A DNA stretch of 64,000 bases from Hawksworthiomyces lignivorus (taxonomy: Eukaryota; Ascomycota; Sordariomycetes; Ophiostomatales; Ophiostomataceae): contig NTMA01000025.1 in assembly GCA_002917075.1 (NCBI GenBank), forward strand, positions 372,001-436,000, given 5' to 3'. The translations under genes were made by a program, and so were the position numbers. This document shows, piece after piece, positions 21,345-33,957 of the stretch. A model generated the notes under the pieces. That model was not told the DNA's origin, made no database searches, and saw nothing but the letters and a program-made list of their open reading frames with translations. Position 1 is the stretch's first letter. Each line of letters starts with the position of its first letter.

Positions 21345-21475
21345 TGCGATAGAAGACCGAAAATGCTCGCAATTAAGAGATGAGTTCAGCAGCTTGGCGT
21401 TAGAGGATTAATGAAAGTTGGTAAGAGATGTCGACACCAGTACAAAGTGACCAGCTGCTGGTCTTGTTCGTTATT

Positions 21476-21509
<34 letters not shown>

Positions 21510-22651
21510 TCCTTTGTTTTCTTCTTTTCTTCCTACTCCTTATTCTTAGGCAACAAATGGGTTTTTTCCCCCGAGTGTAGTGTTCCAGGCATCTGATTTG
21601 CTTTATTATTACGAAAGCACTAGGTTGGCTGACTGATGTCGGCAATCTGTTCGCCCGAGCAAAAATGCTCCGTGGGAAGCATTACTCATAACATTAATAA
21701 CAATAGCGGCATGCCTTTCGCCGAACGGCGGTCGAATGAAATCTGGTACAAGGGTCTCCTTGCGTGAGTCACTGCTACGTGAGATTGTGAGACGATCCTT
21801 AGCTGCCGGCGCTAGAGAAAAATCCAGCACGCCGATAAGTTGAAACGCGAATTGGCACGCTGAGGCTTTTAGTTCGGGTACTCCGTACACGTTCCTCTTC
21901 TCACTTGTACATGCACATCATCTTACGGTCAGAACAGGAGACCGAGAGTGCGACAGGTTGCTGATAAACTTAGCGTACAAAGTACAAAGGCCTCTTAAAC
22001 TTTAAAAAAAAAAAATTCATCCGTATTATTTCTTTGGTAACCAAATACTGAGCGTGAAGGACTTAAAGCAATCACCGCCGGAGACAACGTAGAATGTCCG
22101 GAATGTTTGCTGATATGTAGTGGATCCTGCTCCATTTTCGTAAGACGTAACATTGTGGATTTCTTCGTGAAACGTGTTGGTTGGGCAGCTGTAAACGGAA
22201 GTCCAAAGCGTTTTCCTTTTGTGCTTTTTTGTTTTCCTTTTTCTGGTTTTTCTCCTAATACAACCAGTAGTTTTTTTTATTTTTATTTTTATTTTAAAAA
22301 AAAAAAAAAAGCAGTAAACGACCAACTGAAGGTACAGAAGAGTGTAGATTATAGTGTATGTAAGTATGCTAAATTAACAAAAAAAAAAAAGTATTTGGCC
22401 TGTACTTGGCCTGTCTTTGTCCATCTCTATTAGCCATTATTCTATGTCTCTGAAGCGGCTCAAGCCTCTCTCATCTTTAACCCCCAAAAACGCCTCCAAG
22501 CAAGTGTGCTTTAAATGTATGATACAAAAGAAATAAAAAAGCAAAATATGAACAAGAATCGACAAAAGAAAAAGTAAAGCAAAGTAAAATAAGAAATACT
22601 TTTAGAGATAGCGAAGTGTAGAAATTGACAGGAGACTGCAGCGCGCCGGAC
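21345..22651. other. Intergenic with homopolymer tracts
   Basis: Promoter side of the Zn2Cys6 gene and 3' side of the DHA2 carrier. It contains a T run of about 27 at 21481-21507, several A/T runs (about 22002-22015, 22290-22310, 22379-22390) and the 9-mer TACTCCGTA at 21879-21887. No gene seen. Confidence 0.6.
21481..21507. repeat. Poly-T tract
   Basis: About 27 uninterrupted T, 137-163 bp upstream of the Zn2Cys6 start codon. Such poly(dA:dT) tracts commonly exclude nucleosomes in fungal promoters. Confidence 0.8.
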
Positions 22652-24514
22652 TTAAGCCGCACCACCGAGATTCTTCATGGCCTCAGGATTCAGTCGCCTC
22701 CAGCTGCTGAAGAAGCTGAGGACAAAAGCTGCTCCTACGCTGCCAATGGCGATTGCAAATGCGACCTTGATGCCGGCCATGTACGCTCGGAGAACACCCG
22801 GCAAGACGTCCGGGCCAAAGGTGCTCCAGAGCTCCGTGGCGCCCGTGGCGACCACGACGGCAGGGTTGACGTTCGGCGCCGTCGAGGGCAGCACGGTCAG
22901 CATGTGGTTGACAAATGCAGACTGTGCGGCGGAGAGCATAAACGCGCCACCGATGGTTTGGAAGACTGTTTGTGCCACGTTAGCAGGGGAGCGAAATTCT
23001 TTCCTTGGATATGCCAGAATAGGGCGGGCTGTTTTGCCAACTTACACATGATGATAGACGTGGTGATGGCCAGGTCTTCTGGCTTGGCGTTAGCCTGGCC
23101 GTGGATCATGGGGATCTGGAAGACGAAGCCGTAGCCGATACCCGCGAGGATCTGGTAACCGATCCATTTACCGGTGCCGGTGCCAATGTCGAGCGTGTAG
23201 AGGAGACCGGTGCCGACGGCGGCGAGGGCTGTGAATGGCGGCAGGAAGGGGGTGGCGATGTTCGTCTGCGAAATGGTGGCACCCGAGACAATTGTGCCGA
23301 TGGTGACGGCGATGATCAGGGGCAGGTTGCGGATGCCTGACTGCGTCGGGCTGACGTTATCGACGCTCTGGAAGTAGATGGGCAGGTAGTAGATGATGGT
23401 GAAGTACGAGCTCGCAAAGAAGAAGGCGTAGACGGAGTTGACCCAGACGGTCCGCTTGGCAAAGAGGTGCGGCACGATCATGGAGCGAATGCCGTTAAAG
23501 TATTCCCAGACGCCAAAGATGACCACGAGCACGGCGAACGCGACGAGCAGGCCAATGACCTTGCCTGAGTGCCAGGAGTCAGTCTGGCCGCCGTACTGAA
23601 GAGCCAGTACGTACGAAATGACAGCGCCCATCACCAGCACGGTGCCCACGGGATCCATCTGCAGCAGCTTTTCCTTCAGCGGGGCCTCGGCGGGCTTGGC
23701 ACGTTTCGGTGTGCGGAAGAACAAGAGAATGATGAGACCGGAGACACCGCCGATAGGCAGGTTGATGTAGAAGCACCACCGCCAGGACACCTTGTCTGTG
23801 AAAGCGCCGCCAATCAGAGGGCCGATGACCGAGGCAATGCCATAAGCGGCGCCGATGAGGCCGGTGAACAGGGGCCGCTGCTTCGGCTCTGCTGTAACCG
23901 CAATGACCGTGTAGGAGCCGGAACCAATGCCGGCCGCACCAATGCCTGCAATGGCGCGACCGACAATCAGCGCTGGAGAGTTTGGCGCGACACCGCAGAT
24001 GAGACTACCAAGTTCAAAGATCACGATAGACGCTAGGTAGGAGTACTTGAGCGAGAAGTACTTGTACGCTTTGCCCCATGAAGACTGGAAACCGCCCACT
24101 GTCAAGAAGAAGGCCGACCCATACCAAGCAACATCCCCAAGGCCATGAAACTGGTCTGTAATTTTAGGAATAGCAGTAGCGACAATTGTCTACGGCGAGA
24201 AGCATAATTAGCTCATGGTCTCTTTTGGCAGAGCAATGATGGATTGCACATACAAAGTCGAGGGACATCAAGAAGATGCTCAATGCCAGAGCCAATACAA
24301 TGACTCCCAATTTTGCGCCCTTCGGGTACTCGTCCTCCTCGTCGGCAGCAGCATTTTCGGCAGGGGGCACATCGATTGTACCCTTCTCTTCATCCGTGTC
24401 GTCTAGGTCGCCGTTTTTCTTTTCGACATCGGTCGATATGTACGAAGCTCGAGAGGATGGCTGACCATCATGCCCCTCATCAGGGGCAACAAGCGTCTCT
24501 GCTGTGGCGGACAT
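22652..24514 (-). CDS. MFS multidrug/toxin efflux carrier, DHA2 family (14 TM)
   Basis: Three exons, 24514-24254, 24189-23046 and 22965-22652, giving 572 aa. The introns (64 and 80 bp) join SLDF to [14 protein letters not shown] and SIIM to [16 protein letters not shown], both conserved family junction sequences. An acidic cytosolic N-terminus (about 70 residues) is followed by the DHA2 motif [11 protein letters not shown] in TM1, and [20 protein letters not shown] (TM4) and [20 protein letters not shown] (antiporter motif C, TM5). Length and helix count fit 14-TM drug:H+ antiporters used for export of mycotoxins and antifungals. It lies on the same strand as, and upstream of, the Zn2Cys6 regulator; no biosynthetic backbone enzyme is nearby, so a general detoxification role is as likely. 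Confidence 0.93.
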
Positions 24515-26221
24515 GTCGATTTTTTTTTTGTTGATTTTAGATACGTACTTGGCGATGTGAATCTGGACAAGTTCAAGCACTGCTTGATATAAATTGAGAG
24601 ATGTGCTTGTCGGATTCAGCCAACCTTGGCAATGGCAAATGATACCAACATGAGAATCCAAGATATGAGGATAGTGCCTGAAATATATAAGTCAATTGAG
24701 CCTTTCACGAGGTCGCGTAACGGGACCGGTTTGATGGCAGTCGGAGAGTTATTGATCGCGTCTTATACAATCATTCCGTTGATAGGGCTACGGCCGATGT
24801 AGCGGCGGAAGAAGATTTGTGGACCACACAGTCGGTAACCGGCTTCATTGGACAGACAGCGCACCCCCCACCCGTCAGCCGAACACAGTCAGAAGTGTTA
24901 GCCCATCTAGCTTACTTCGGGCGGCGACTAGCAAGTCGTTACAAGTTACAACCATAACACATTACGGTGTTAGGCCCCTATTATCGGTCCGTAAAGGAGA
25001 AAAGGAGATACAACGACTGAGGATACAAGAACATGCTCGAAGAGAAAAGAATGCCATTGCCGTTGTGCCATGAGTGTTTGAAAGCGGCCTAATTCTACCC
25101 ACCCGCCCTACCGTTTAGTTGGTGGCATCAGCATTCCCACAAGTAAGCAGATCATAGCCGCTCTTCGGATGCTTCTTGAATGTGTTAATCGGACATGTAA
25201 GTATCCGACAACCGAGTTGCGACTTTTCGCTGCTTGGATCAAAAAAAATCGTTTCTCTTCCTTTGGAACACTTCACTTCATGCATGTAAGATACGAGATT
25301 CTCTGCTCTAGCACCGGATTGACCATTAATCAGCTGTAGTATGAGTTATACACCATGACGTTCTTCAACTGTCTGCCTATTTTCATTTGATTGCCTTCAA
25401 CATCTCATTTGCCAAGTCATCAAACCCGAATGGAAGAGTTTCATATGTCTATCGCTCGGAGCCGGGCCATTGGATAATACCCAGGAACTGCTACTTTAAA
25501 ATTTAATCAATGATTCCAAACAAAATTTGATACTTATTGGATTAAGCGTTGCCAAATAAGAGTTGCTATTGAAGTACCGCTATACTCTGATAGGAAATGC
25601 ACAAGGGGTTCTCTGGCAACGCGGCCAGATGCCAAAGACGGCGTTGACATGGGGTGTGGGATGTTAAAGACGGCATAACGCTGGCAGAGCACATTTGGGG
25701 TAATTGGAGTAGGTAAGCTGCCAGGGCCTTGACGTCACGGCCAATACGGAGTAAGGGCTCGTAAAGCGTTGGAGAAGGAGACGCGGTAACTGTGTCGGCG
25801 GAGTTTTCTTCGCCACATCACTAAGAAAACGAACTCTCATGGGATACTCGAGTATGTGAGTGCAGAGTGAATCATAATGACTTTAGATTCAGTGGCTTCC
25901 AGACACACATTTTTTGCGCTAGTCTAGCCGCTCATAGAGTAGCTAACAGCGACAGTTTCACCTAGCTACAGCGCCTGCACTCGCTAGAGTATTACTCCGA
26001 CAGAGGAAAAGCACTTTGAAGACTGCGATAAGAGCGATAAAACAGACGTAGAGACAGTAGAGGGCCCAAATTCAAGTAGAGTGCCATTTTATCGCATTTT
26101 ATTTTGCGCGTATTCTATTTGTTTAGACAAAATGAAAGTACCTCAACAGAGACTTCGTCCTCCACCGCTTCAGAAACAGTCACTAGAGCAAATCATTGCT
26201 TACAGGCGGCGTTATCGTATT
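24515..26221. other. Long intergenic stretch
   Basis: 1.7 kb without a supportable gene. It contains the DHA2 promoter and the 9-mer TACGGAGTA at 25745-25753. The short frames have no recognisable sequence. Confidence 0.6.
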
Positions 26222-29200
26222 TTAATCCAGGCCTGTTAGGTCAATAACCTCTGCTTTTCTCTTCAGACCAGCGCGAATCTGCACAAGTGGCACGTCGGAC
26301 TCTGCGTCTTCTATTAGCGCCCCTTGTGGTTCCATCTGCTCGAGTTTCGTGGTTATCGTGAGCGTCAGTTCCCTTGACCGGGGCGACACGGGCTTCAGCT
26401 TGATCTTATCCATGTTGATGATCCGCACGTATGCGGTTCCGAGGAGCGTCTGCAGTGCCTCGCTCGGAAACGCCCGCAGCACCTCGTCCGCGTCGGCCCT
26501 GCGCGCCGCCCATTGCCGCCGCGCAACCTGGTAGTGCGCAAACGTCTTGGTCACCACCAGCGTATAAGGGACGCCCATCTGGTGTGTGGCGTACTCGCAG
26601 TCGATGCGCGCGCTGTTGAGCTGGATCTCGAGGTGCCGCCGCCGCTTCTGGTTCATGGAAAAGTGGCCGTCGCGCTGGTCGGCGCTGGCAAGAAATCTGT
26701 TGAGCCCTTTGCAGTCGTCGCAGGTGTGCTGGACGGTGGGCCGAACAAGCGACGTCGACTTTGCGGGTTCTCTACGGACGTAGTTTTCAAGGAAAGCGTC
26801 GAGCACAGCAACAAAGAGTCCCTGGGCGTGTGGCTCTGCAAGAACCGCATTTCGCTGGAAGAGAGGGATGATGCCTCGTAGAAAGACGATCCAGATGCGG
26901 CCGAACTCGTCGCCTTTGATGAGGTGAGCCTCTGTGGAGATCTTTAGTGACAGATCCGCGACGGAATTGCCGGTCATTTTCAGCGAGAAGAGGTCTTCGT
27001 ACAAGCTGATAATCCATTTGGCCTTAACTGCGGAGCGTGTCTGGTATTGAAGCGATGCGGATGAGGCGACAGAATAATGATGACTTGCCGCTGCTTTGAT
27101 GGAAGACTGGATATTCTCTTCGCTGGCTATTGCCTGCATGCTAATTGCTGAGATGAATGATTTCACCAGCGGTTCATATATGTTCAACCACTGCTGCTTT
27201 TGAGTAGCTTTTGGGTTGAGGGCCATCTCAGCAACTTGTCTTAGAAATCCCAAAGAAAATGACACTTCTTTGGTGTGTTTTTCCAGGATGGGCACGAGTC
27301 TAGATGTACTGTCAGCTCATTCTAGGAGATAAAAGGGGCATAGGTGCCATCAGCTCACCGTGTCTGGATGTATTCGATGTCATAGTAGGAAAGACAGTTG
27401 CAGACTATTGCTGTACCGTCATAATAACCCAGCATCTTTGACCCCATTGTATCAAGAATTTTCTCGATTGTTGTCCGAGCCCAATCTTGAGTATCGTCTG
27501 TTCCGGGCTCATAATTAGACACTGGAGGAGCGATTGCACAGACGGCCCACAATGCGCCCGACAAGGTTGGCAAAGATAATACAGCGTCGAGAAGTCTGTA
27601 GGCGAAGTCAGAGACATTGCACTAAGTGGATAAAGACGGATCATTCCACCCACGTTTTTTTCACTTCGGCAAAGGATATGCTGTTTCCAACCTCATCCTT
27701 GATCCAGCTGAAGAATTTTGAGTCAAATTCCCCTTTGATGTTCTCGACAGCTCTCTCGAAGAACTTCCAATCGTACATCCTCACCGAAGCCTGTAGGAGA
27801 CTCGTTGCTACAGTCTTGTCTATAGTAGGTCTCGGCCTGTATTCATTAGGACCTATAGGTTCCCAAGAATATGCACATAGGTTCTGTGCTATGACAAAAT
27901 TTGATTGGTCTTTCAACGGGTCTCTGCACCTAGTAGAGAAGTAGCTGAGTAAAGACTGCAAGTTCTTGCCGCATGATTCGATGTATGTGTACGTTTTATT
28001 ATGGTGATCTACCGCCCCGTGCAAGAAGGACGAGACAGCATCGTGGGGCATCATTATGATACCCTCACCAAGCACCATCAGCATCGCAGTTTCAAAAATA
28101 CAATACAGATAAGATTAGAGAAGGCATACCGAAACTTGGTAGGCGTGAGTGGCTTTGGGACCTCCCTGCGCGGAACTGCAGTCAGCAAACCATTTCCGAT
28201 AATCTTATCTTTTCATGAAAAGGCACACTCACCGCATTGCCGGAAAAGTCATTTTCGTAGTTGGTCTCCTTGCCGCCAACTCCGTCAAAGCAGTCATCCT
28301 GAAGGAACATGTTATCGTCCACTTCAAGATGTTCGGCTAAGTGGACACCGTTCAAGTCTACAAGCTTTTTGATACCGATAGTCGTCTCATATATGTCACC
28401 CAAAGAGTGCCAGTCGTCGTCTTCGGCATCTTTGCTATACCTACCGCGGCCACGCCAGTTGCCGTAATAATTGCCCTCGCAGGAACCAGTCTCTTGCTTC
28501 TCTAAGATACCTAAAAATATGTCTATCGGCATCTCAGACGAGATCTCACGCAGAGCCTGCATAACGGCAACGTCTCTACCTTTGAAGGCTTTGACAGACA
28601 GGCCGGCCTCAGTGTAGTGGTGGTCTAGCGCGTAAACGAGACGATGCAGATGAGGCGAATCCACCGCCTGGGAGAACCATCGCCGAACAGTACTGCGGAG
28701 ATGCCCAAGATTGTTTTGTAGGCCACCACTGGCAGTGGGTTGCTCCTTGGAGGGATCAACAGCCAAGTTATAGGTAAGAACCCACCGGTAGCCCGATGTG
28801 ACTGGGAGGACTTCGTGCTGGACATCCGAATACCAGCACATAAACCCCAGACCTTGCCCAGAAGTTTTGAACGTCAACTTGTTATTGCGATGCTTGACAA
28901 TGACATTTCCTCCTTCATGCGCTGAAGGAAGTATGACAACTAGCGTGCCGAACATGCCAGGTATTTTTGGAGAGCTAAGACACGTCAGCGCACAGAATAG
29001 TGACAAACGAATACCAGTTATCCTCACTCGGTGTGCTCCTTGAACATAGCTCCTTTTTCGTATATCAGCATCTTGTAAAGTTCTGCGCGGACAGGTGACT
29101 CAACTCCCAAGAGGCGCCCGGCTTTGCTTGCGCCAGCAGCAATGAAGCTGTCCCATTCGGGATCCTGGAACTCGCACTCGCTGCTGTCGAGCTCCCACGT

Positions 29201-29578
29201 ATTGCGGACTGAGGTATCCACAACCGTCTCTTCGCCTCTGCCGTAGGGTGCCTGTCGAGATTTGTCAATGATCTGCCGCGCCTGAGATTCCTGCAGCGGC
29301 AAACTGATTTCGCCGACACCTTTGATGACCAGACCCGGGTTTATCGCTGGCAGGCTGTGGCAAGCAGCGAAACTGCCCCAACACTCGATGTGGTCGAGGG
29401 CGTGGACGAAATTCTCTCGGGGGCTCTGCCCAATGCCACAATCGCAGGCGCCGGCCAAGGTGTCGCTGTCGGGTGTAGGGGTCACGGGTCGAGGCGGCGC
29501 CGGTATGACTTGCACACGAGGTCCAGCTTCAGCCGCCGTGTTAGACGCGTTTTCTCCGGCTTCTACCCTCTCTTCCAT
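26222..29578 (-). CDS. Large prolyl-4-hydroxylase-like Fe(II)/2OG oxygenase-domain protein
   Basis: Six exons: 29578-29028, 28974-28233, 28165-28130, 28063-27665, 27621-27359 and 27299-26222. Introns of 43-67 bp keep phase throughout and give 1022 aa. The first 250 residues form a P4H-type oxygenase: KMLIYEKGAMFKEHTD supplies iron ligands H182 and D184 (the HTD codons are split by intron 1), GMFGTLVVILPSAHEGG follows, and YSDVQHEVLPVTSGYRWVLTYNL supplies H237 and the 2OG-binding R247. The remaining 770 residues lack a named domain; the C-terminus contains a CxxC (HTCDDCKGLNRFL), a basic stretch and a nuclear-type tail (LKRKAEVIDLTGLD). Similar fungal proteins are uncharacterised. A protein-modifying hydroxylase is a reasonable inference. 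The 36-nt exon 3 and the 43-bp intron 4 are the least certain joins. Confidence 0.82.
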
Positions 29579-30856
29579 CTTAGCTGTTATCGTGCATAGG
29601 AGGGCAGCTACACAGCGCAAAATATTTGAGCGACAAATCTCAATAGAAGCGCTGTGATATGTAAGATAGGGGGCAGCCGAGCCTTGTCACCGCATTGACC
29701 TCTACAAAAAAAAAAAAAAAAAAAAAACGACCAAGGACTCTGGTTGACGCGTTGCGACGCGCTAAAGGATCGCCCAGAGGCTTTGGTCTCCGCTAACTGG
29801 CAATCTTAAAACGCCAAAGCCCGTGACTACTAGCTTTTCAGGGGTCTGGCGAGCTACTTCCACCAGGCAAACGGAATATTCTCTGTGTTTAGAACATCTA
29901 GCTGGCAGTGCGTGTAGCAAGGCAATTTGCGTTCATTAACCCGTCAACGAGATCCAGTGCATATTCCCCACGGCGCAGAACGCAGTGGAGAATTATCCTC
30001 TGATGGAAGCTATTTACAGCTCTTTCTACCAGAGCTCTATCATACCTCTCAATTTTTGCATCGTTGCGCACCAGAAAGCAGAGTTTAATCGTATTTATTG
30101 GCCAACCATTCAGGTGTATTCTAGGTGGACGAACCAGAAAGTAGGAAAGCGTAAAGCCGTCTCTTGTGTATCATGGCTGTTAAATAATAACAGAAAATGC
30201 TTCTATAATTCAACCTTACGTCATAGGCAACGTTTCTGTTTACAATTTTCTGCTAGAGATCTGTGCTCGCGAGCTGGAGCATTGTAGCATATATGTATGG
30301 AAATGCTCAAGGAAGAAACCTCCCCATGCGACTCCACCGTAGCAAAAGATGCCGATATATCCGCACATACAGGTCCTAATAGCAATGTTAGCATCCCTGA
30401 AATAGAAAATTAGGTGTTTACTCCGTACTGTTCTCGCTGTAATGTGGTAAATCCCTAACTGTGACACGCTAGCCTATCTAATAATTTTTTACCCCATGCT
30501 TTTCTGCGTGCTAGTTTAAATAGCTTTACCTTTTTTCTTCTCCAAGCACTCAACAGTGAGCCTCCAACGTCATTAGCCGGTCATGGCCTGTTTAGCTTCG
30601 GGGATTCTCTCCCCGCAGCTTAAGCACTGGGAAACTTGTGGAAAGCATGATAATTATGATATTTTTCTTTAGTTTCTAACAATCGAGTTATCTATTTGGA
30701 GGTAATTTCTTCTTGTATTCTACCTACCTCTAGCTATATTTTTACTTAATCTGAATAGCAATAGGTTTATCTGTAGTCAGCTGCCTCAAATCTATAATCT
30801 AACGATCGACAACAACCAACGTACCAACATCAGTTCTCGATATAGAATAGCACGTG
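29579..30856. other. Intergenic, divergent promoters
   Basis: 1.28 kb between the divergent P4H-like gene and the dehydrogenase at 30857. An A run lies at about 29706-29727, GGGGTAAAAAA (minus strand) at 30485-30495 and TACTCCGTA at 30419-30427. No gene. Confidence 0.6.
30485..30495 (-). promoter_or_regulatory. Recurrent GGGGTAAAAAA motif, copy 1
   Basis: Reverse-strand copy about 360 bp upstream of the dehydrogenase at 30857. With the next three bases (TTA) it forms a 14-mer identical to copy 2 at 37917. Function inferred only from recurrence. Confidence 0.3.
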
Positions 30857-31897
30857 ATGGGGTCCCAACCGAACGGAGTGTCGCTGTCCTACGGCTTCAT
30901 CGGCCTTGGTGTCATGGGCTGGGGCATGGCCAAAAATCTGCGAAGCAAGATCCCAGCGTCATCAGCATTTCACGTCTGCGAGATTGTGACAGCGCGGCGG
31001 GACAGCTGGGTGGCTGAGGCTCCTGGAAAAGTCGAAGTCGCAGAATCACCTTTAGAGATTGTCCAGAGATGTGTAAATGCGCAGCAGCCCATCCTGTGAA
31101 GGCGGTGGATTCGAGCTCGTGTGCGATGCTAACATCATTAGGACGTTATCATCACCATGCTTCCAAGGGGCGAGCACGTCCAGAAGGTGTTTCTAGACCC
31201 AGACAATGGGCTGCTAACTTTACCCCTCTCCGCTCCGGGAGCTGGCGACAAATTATTCATTGACTGCTCGACAATCGACGTGAAGACTTCGCTACGGGTC
31301 GCGGAAGCCGTAAAGGCATCGAAGCTGGGGCGGTTCGCCGACGCACCCGTCTCAGGCAGCGTGGGCGGCGCCAACGCCGGCACCTTGACATTTATGGTCG
31401 GCACGACGCCGGAGACGTTTGAGCTAGTCAAGCCGATCATCGCCCACATGGGCAAGAACATCTTCCACTGCGGAGAGGCCGGCTGCGGCCTGGCTACCAA
31501 GCAGATTAACAACTACATGTCCGCCGTGAACATGATGGGCGTTTGCGAGGGCATGAACATGGGTCGGCTGTACGGCCTGGACCCCAAGGTCCTGGCTGCC
31601 GTTGTCAACTCGTCGACCGGCATGTCCTTCAATAGCCGGGAGCAGAATCCGGTCAAGGGCGTATCTCCAATAGCGTCATCGGCAAACGATTTCAAGGGCG
31701 GCTTCACTACTGAATTATGCCATGGCGTCTTAGAAATGTCAATGGATCTGGCAGAGCAGCTCGGTGCTAAAAGCGTCCTTGCCCCTGCTGTCCGCAATTT
31801 GTATGGACGTGCCGTTCGGAGTGACAAGTGCAAGGGCATGGACTATAGGAGCATATACAAACTCTTCTCAGAGGACGATGGGCGTGAACTTGATTGA
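30857..31897 (+). CDS. 3-hydroxyisobutyrate dehydrogenase-like (beta-hydroxyacid dehydrogenase) enzyme
   Basis: Two exons, 30857-31072 and 31142-31897. The 69-bp intron has a textbook GCTAAC branch site near its 3' end; the product is 323 aa. NAD(P)-binding signature FIGLGVMGWGMAKNL (about residues 14-28), substrate-binding DAPVSGSVGGANAG (139-152) and the catalytic Lys192 in GCGLATKQINNYM are all present, so it should be an active NAD(P)-dependent oxidoreductase of 3-hydroxyacids or a related beta-hydroxyacid. I chose ATG 30857 over the preceding GTG; the hexamer CACGTG abuts this start (30851-30856). It is the first gene of a run of catabolic enzymes reaching to 41.6 kb and converges with the lactonase gene. 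Its substrate may be an intermediate of that pathway rather than valine catabolism. Confidence 0.92.
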
Positions 31898-32261
31898 GCG
31901 CCTCTAACTTTTCTTAGATGAGATCATATCTACTATTACTTTGTATTTCGTGATTCCGAGTCTTTTTTCTTACAATATCTCCCTGCCTTTCAATGAAATA
32001 GCTTCCTGGAGAAATAGCAGAGAACAAAATGAAGAGGGAATTGAGTTTGAAGAGTCATTTTTAGACATAGACTTTCCTTGGTATAACGTATATCAATAGT
32101 TTCACCAGAAATTTTATTTTTTATTTTATTTCTAAATAACTGGATTGTTTAGATCTAGCCTTTGATATGTCCAAATCAAGCCGTCACAAGACTTATTATC
32201 GCATGCTAAAACGCTTGATGGTTTGGTTTCCTTGATCTATGCTCTCATCATAAACCATACA
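31898..32261. other. Intergenic, convergent gene ends
   Basis: 364 bp between converging stop codons; T/A-rich, nothing else seen. Confidence 0.6.
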
Positions 32262-33251
32262 CTATAGCTTTCCTGGGAAGAACAACCCTTGCTTTTTTGC
32301 TTTTGATTCCCAGACTACATCATGAGCAAAGACCACTTCTACATTGCCCAGTCCTGGGGCCTTACCATGCATGGTGTCGCGGATGATCGACAGAGTCTTC
32401 TCGGCTGCGGCTTTGTCCTTGTGGATACAGCATATGCTCCCTGTCGCAGCATCTGTCCAGGTGGCTACGCCCTTCTCGCCAGTCAAAAGGCGTGCGTCGT
32501 GGCAGGAGTCACCGGCCAGGTACACATAGCGGCCGCTGGCCAGCCGACAGAGAAGGTTGATGTGACCGTCCAGATGGCCCGGAGCGGAAACAATGTACAG
32601 ACTGCCGTCATTGAAGACATCCATAGCCGCCTCGAAGAGTCCAATGCGCTGCCATGATTTGGTGAACAGCTGACCCAGCGCCTTCGTCGCGGGGCGGAGC
32701 TCGTCGTTATCTTCGTACGACGGCGGCGTCTGCAGCGGGCTGGTGGGCGTTGGAGGAAGCTCAATCACGCGGGTCATGTCTAGAACCCCCTTCTCAAAGT
32801 GGTTGTGGCTCCCGAGGCCACTGCCGCCGCTGCCGTCGATCAGTTTTGCCGCGCCTGGGCCAATGACATACGTGGAGCGGGGGTAGTCGCGAGGCGTCCC
32901 GATGTGGTCCCAGTGGAGGTGGCTGAATGCGACAATGTCAATATCATCGGGCTTAAGGCCTCCTTCCGCAAGCGAAGCAACAGTGTCTGGCTCCCCGCCA
33001 AGGGGTATGCGCGTCATCGCATGCTTGTATATAGGCTCTGCATAATCGCTAAGTCGTTTGCGGATTCCAAGATCGAATACGATGCGAGTCAGCTTGGAAG
33101 TGGCTGCATCTTTGTGCTGGATGAGAAACGACAGCGAGGGCACTGTCTTTCTTGCAGATGGGTCGTCTAATGGCGTAACGAAAGCCGACTCAGGTAAAGT
33201 CAGAAAGCCTGCGGATAGTGCATGAACGGACACGGAAGCTTGAGCAGCCAT
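32262..33251 (-). CDS. Metallo-beta-lactamase-fold lactonase/lactamase-like hydrolase (MBL 1)
   Basis: 329 aa, single exon, ATG 33251. Zinc ligands are complete: SHLHWDH (H111, H113, D115, H116), APGHLDGH (H226), AGDSCHD (D248) and FAHD (H310). The arrangement is that of quorum-quenching-type lactonases and fungal gamma-lactone or lactam hydrolases, which open a cyclic ester or amide with a di-zinc centre. No signal peptide, so it should be cytosolic. Its neighbours are a hydroxyacid dehydrogenase, carboxymuconolactone decarboxylase, MFS carrier and semialdehyde dehydrogenase, which fit a pathway that opens a ring and oxidises the open chain. A second, separate MBL lies at 51386-52787. Confidence 0.9.
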   Translation of the reverse strand: MAAQASVSVHALSAGFLTLPESAFVTPLDDPSARKTVPSLSFLIQHKDAATSKLTRIVFDLGIRKRLSDYAEPIYKHAMTRIPLGGEPDTVASLAEGGLKPDDIDIVAFSHLHWDHIGTPRDYPRSTYVIGPGAAKLIDGSGGSGLGSHNHFEKGVLDMTRVIELPPTPTSPLQTPPSYEDNDELRPATKALGQLFTKSWQRIGLFEAAMDVFNDGSLYIVSAPGHLDGHINLLCRLASGRYVYLAGDSCHDARLLTGEKGVATWTDAATGSICCIHKDKAAAEKTLSIIRDTMHGKAPGLGNVEVVFAHDVVWESKAKKQGLFFPGKL

Positions 33252-33948
33252 GATATCAGTTCAGGGCGGCACCGAACTGCGTTCGTCTGGGAAGGGAAGC
33301 TGACCGGGAACTGCTACTGTGGAATTGTACAGAGATAGCAAAGAATAATTGCTAGAGATTCTACGTATTGAAAACTCCTATGAACGACTTTTTGCGATTT
33401 TTCTGGAATTATCTTATTTCTCCAATATTCCACATGCCTAGCGACACAAGCTAAATTTTTACCTGGCCGCATTAAACCAAGACCTCTCGTCCCCAAATCA
33501 GCTCCAAAAAAAAAAAAGGTACTAGATGTAAGGCAAAGGGGGTGGGATTTGGGGAGTGGGATGCAATGCCGAACAGGCTCCATGGAACCAAAAGCTATTT
33601 GGCAGTAACCAACCCGGATGGATTGCTATATGCTTACTGTCAAAACATCCAAGCTCTAGGGAGTGGTAACTGGTGTTGATCATTAGCCATTCGAGACTAT
33701 GGTTCCAAGGGTAGAAGTTTGGTCCTTCAGGAGCGCCTTGGAGAACCCTTGTTCTACGCTAAGCTTGTGGAAGACCTAGAGCTCCCGAGTCATTAACTAG
33801 CTACCTAGGTTATCCTGGAAGCCAAGTTTCTTAGCGCAGCATAAAAAGTTGGGGTAGAAAATAGAAAGCTCAGGACAGGTGACTCGAAAGGCAGATAGAT
33901 AATAATTGTTACCCCGAAGTATCCACAAATCTAGCAAATAAAAAAGTA

Positions 33949-33957
33949 TTCCACCGG
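33949..33957 (+). promoter_or_regulatory. YTCCACCGG motif, copy 1
   Basis: TTCCACCGG upstream of the carboxymuconolactone decarboxylase gene. Role inferred from recurrence at five sites in 33.9-44.8 kb. Confidence 0.3.
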
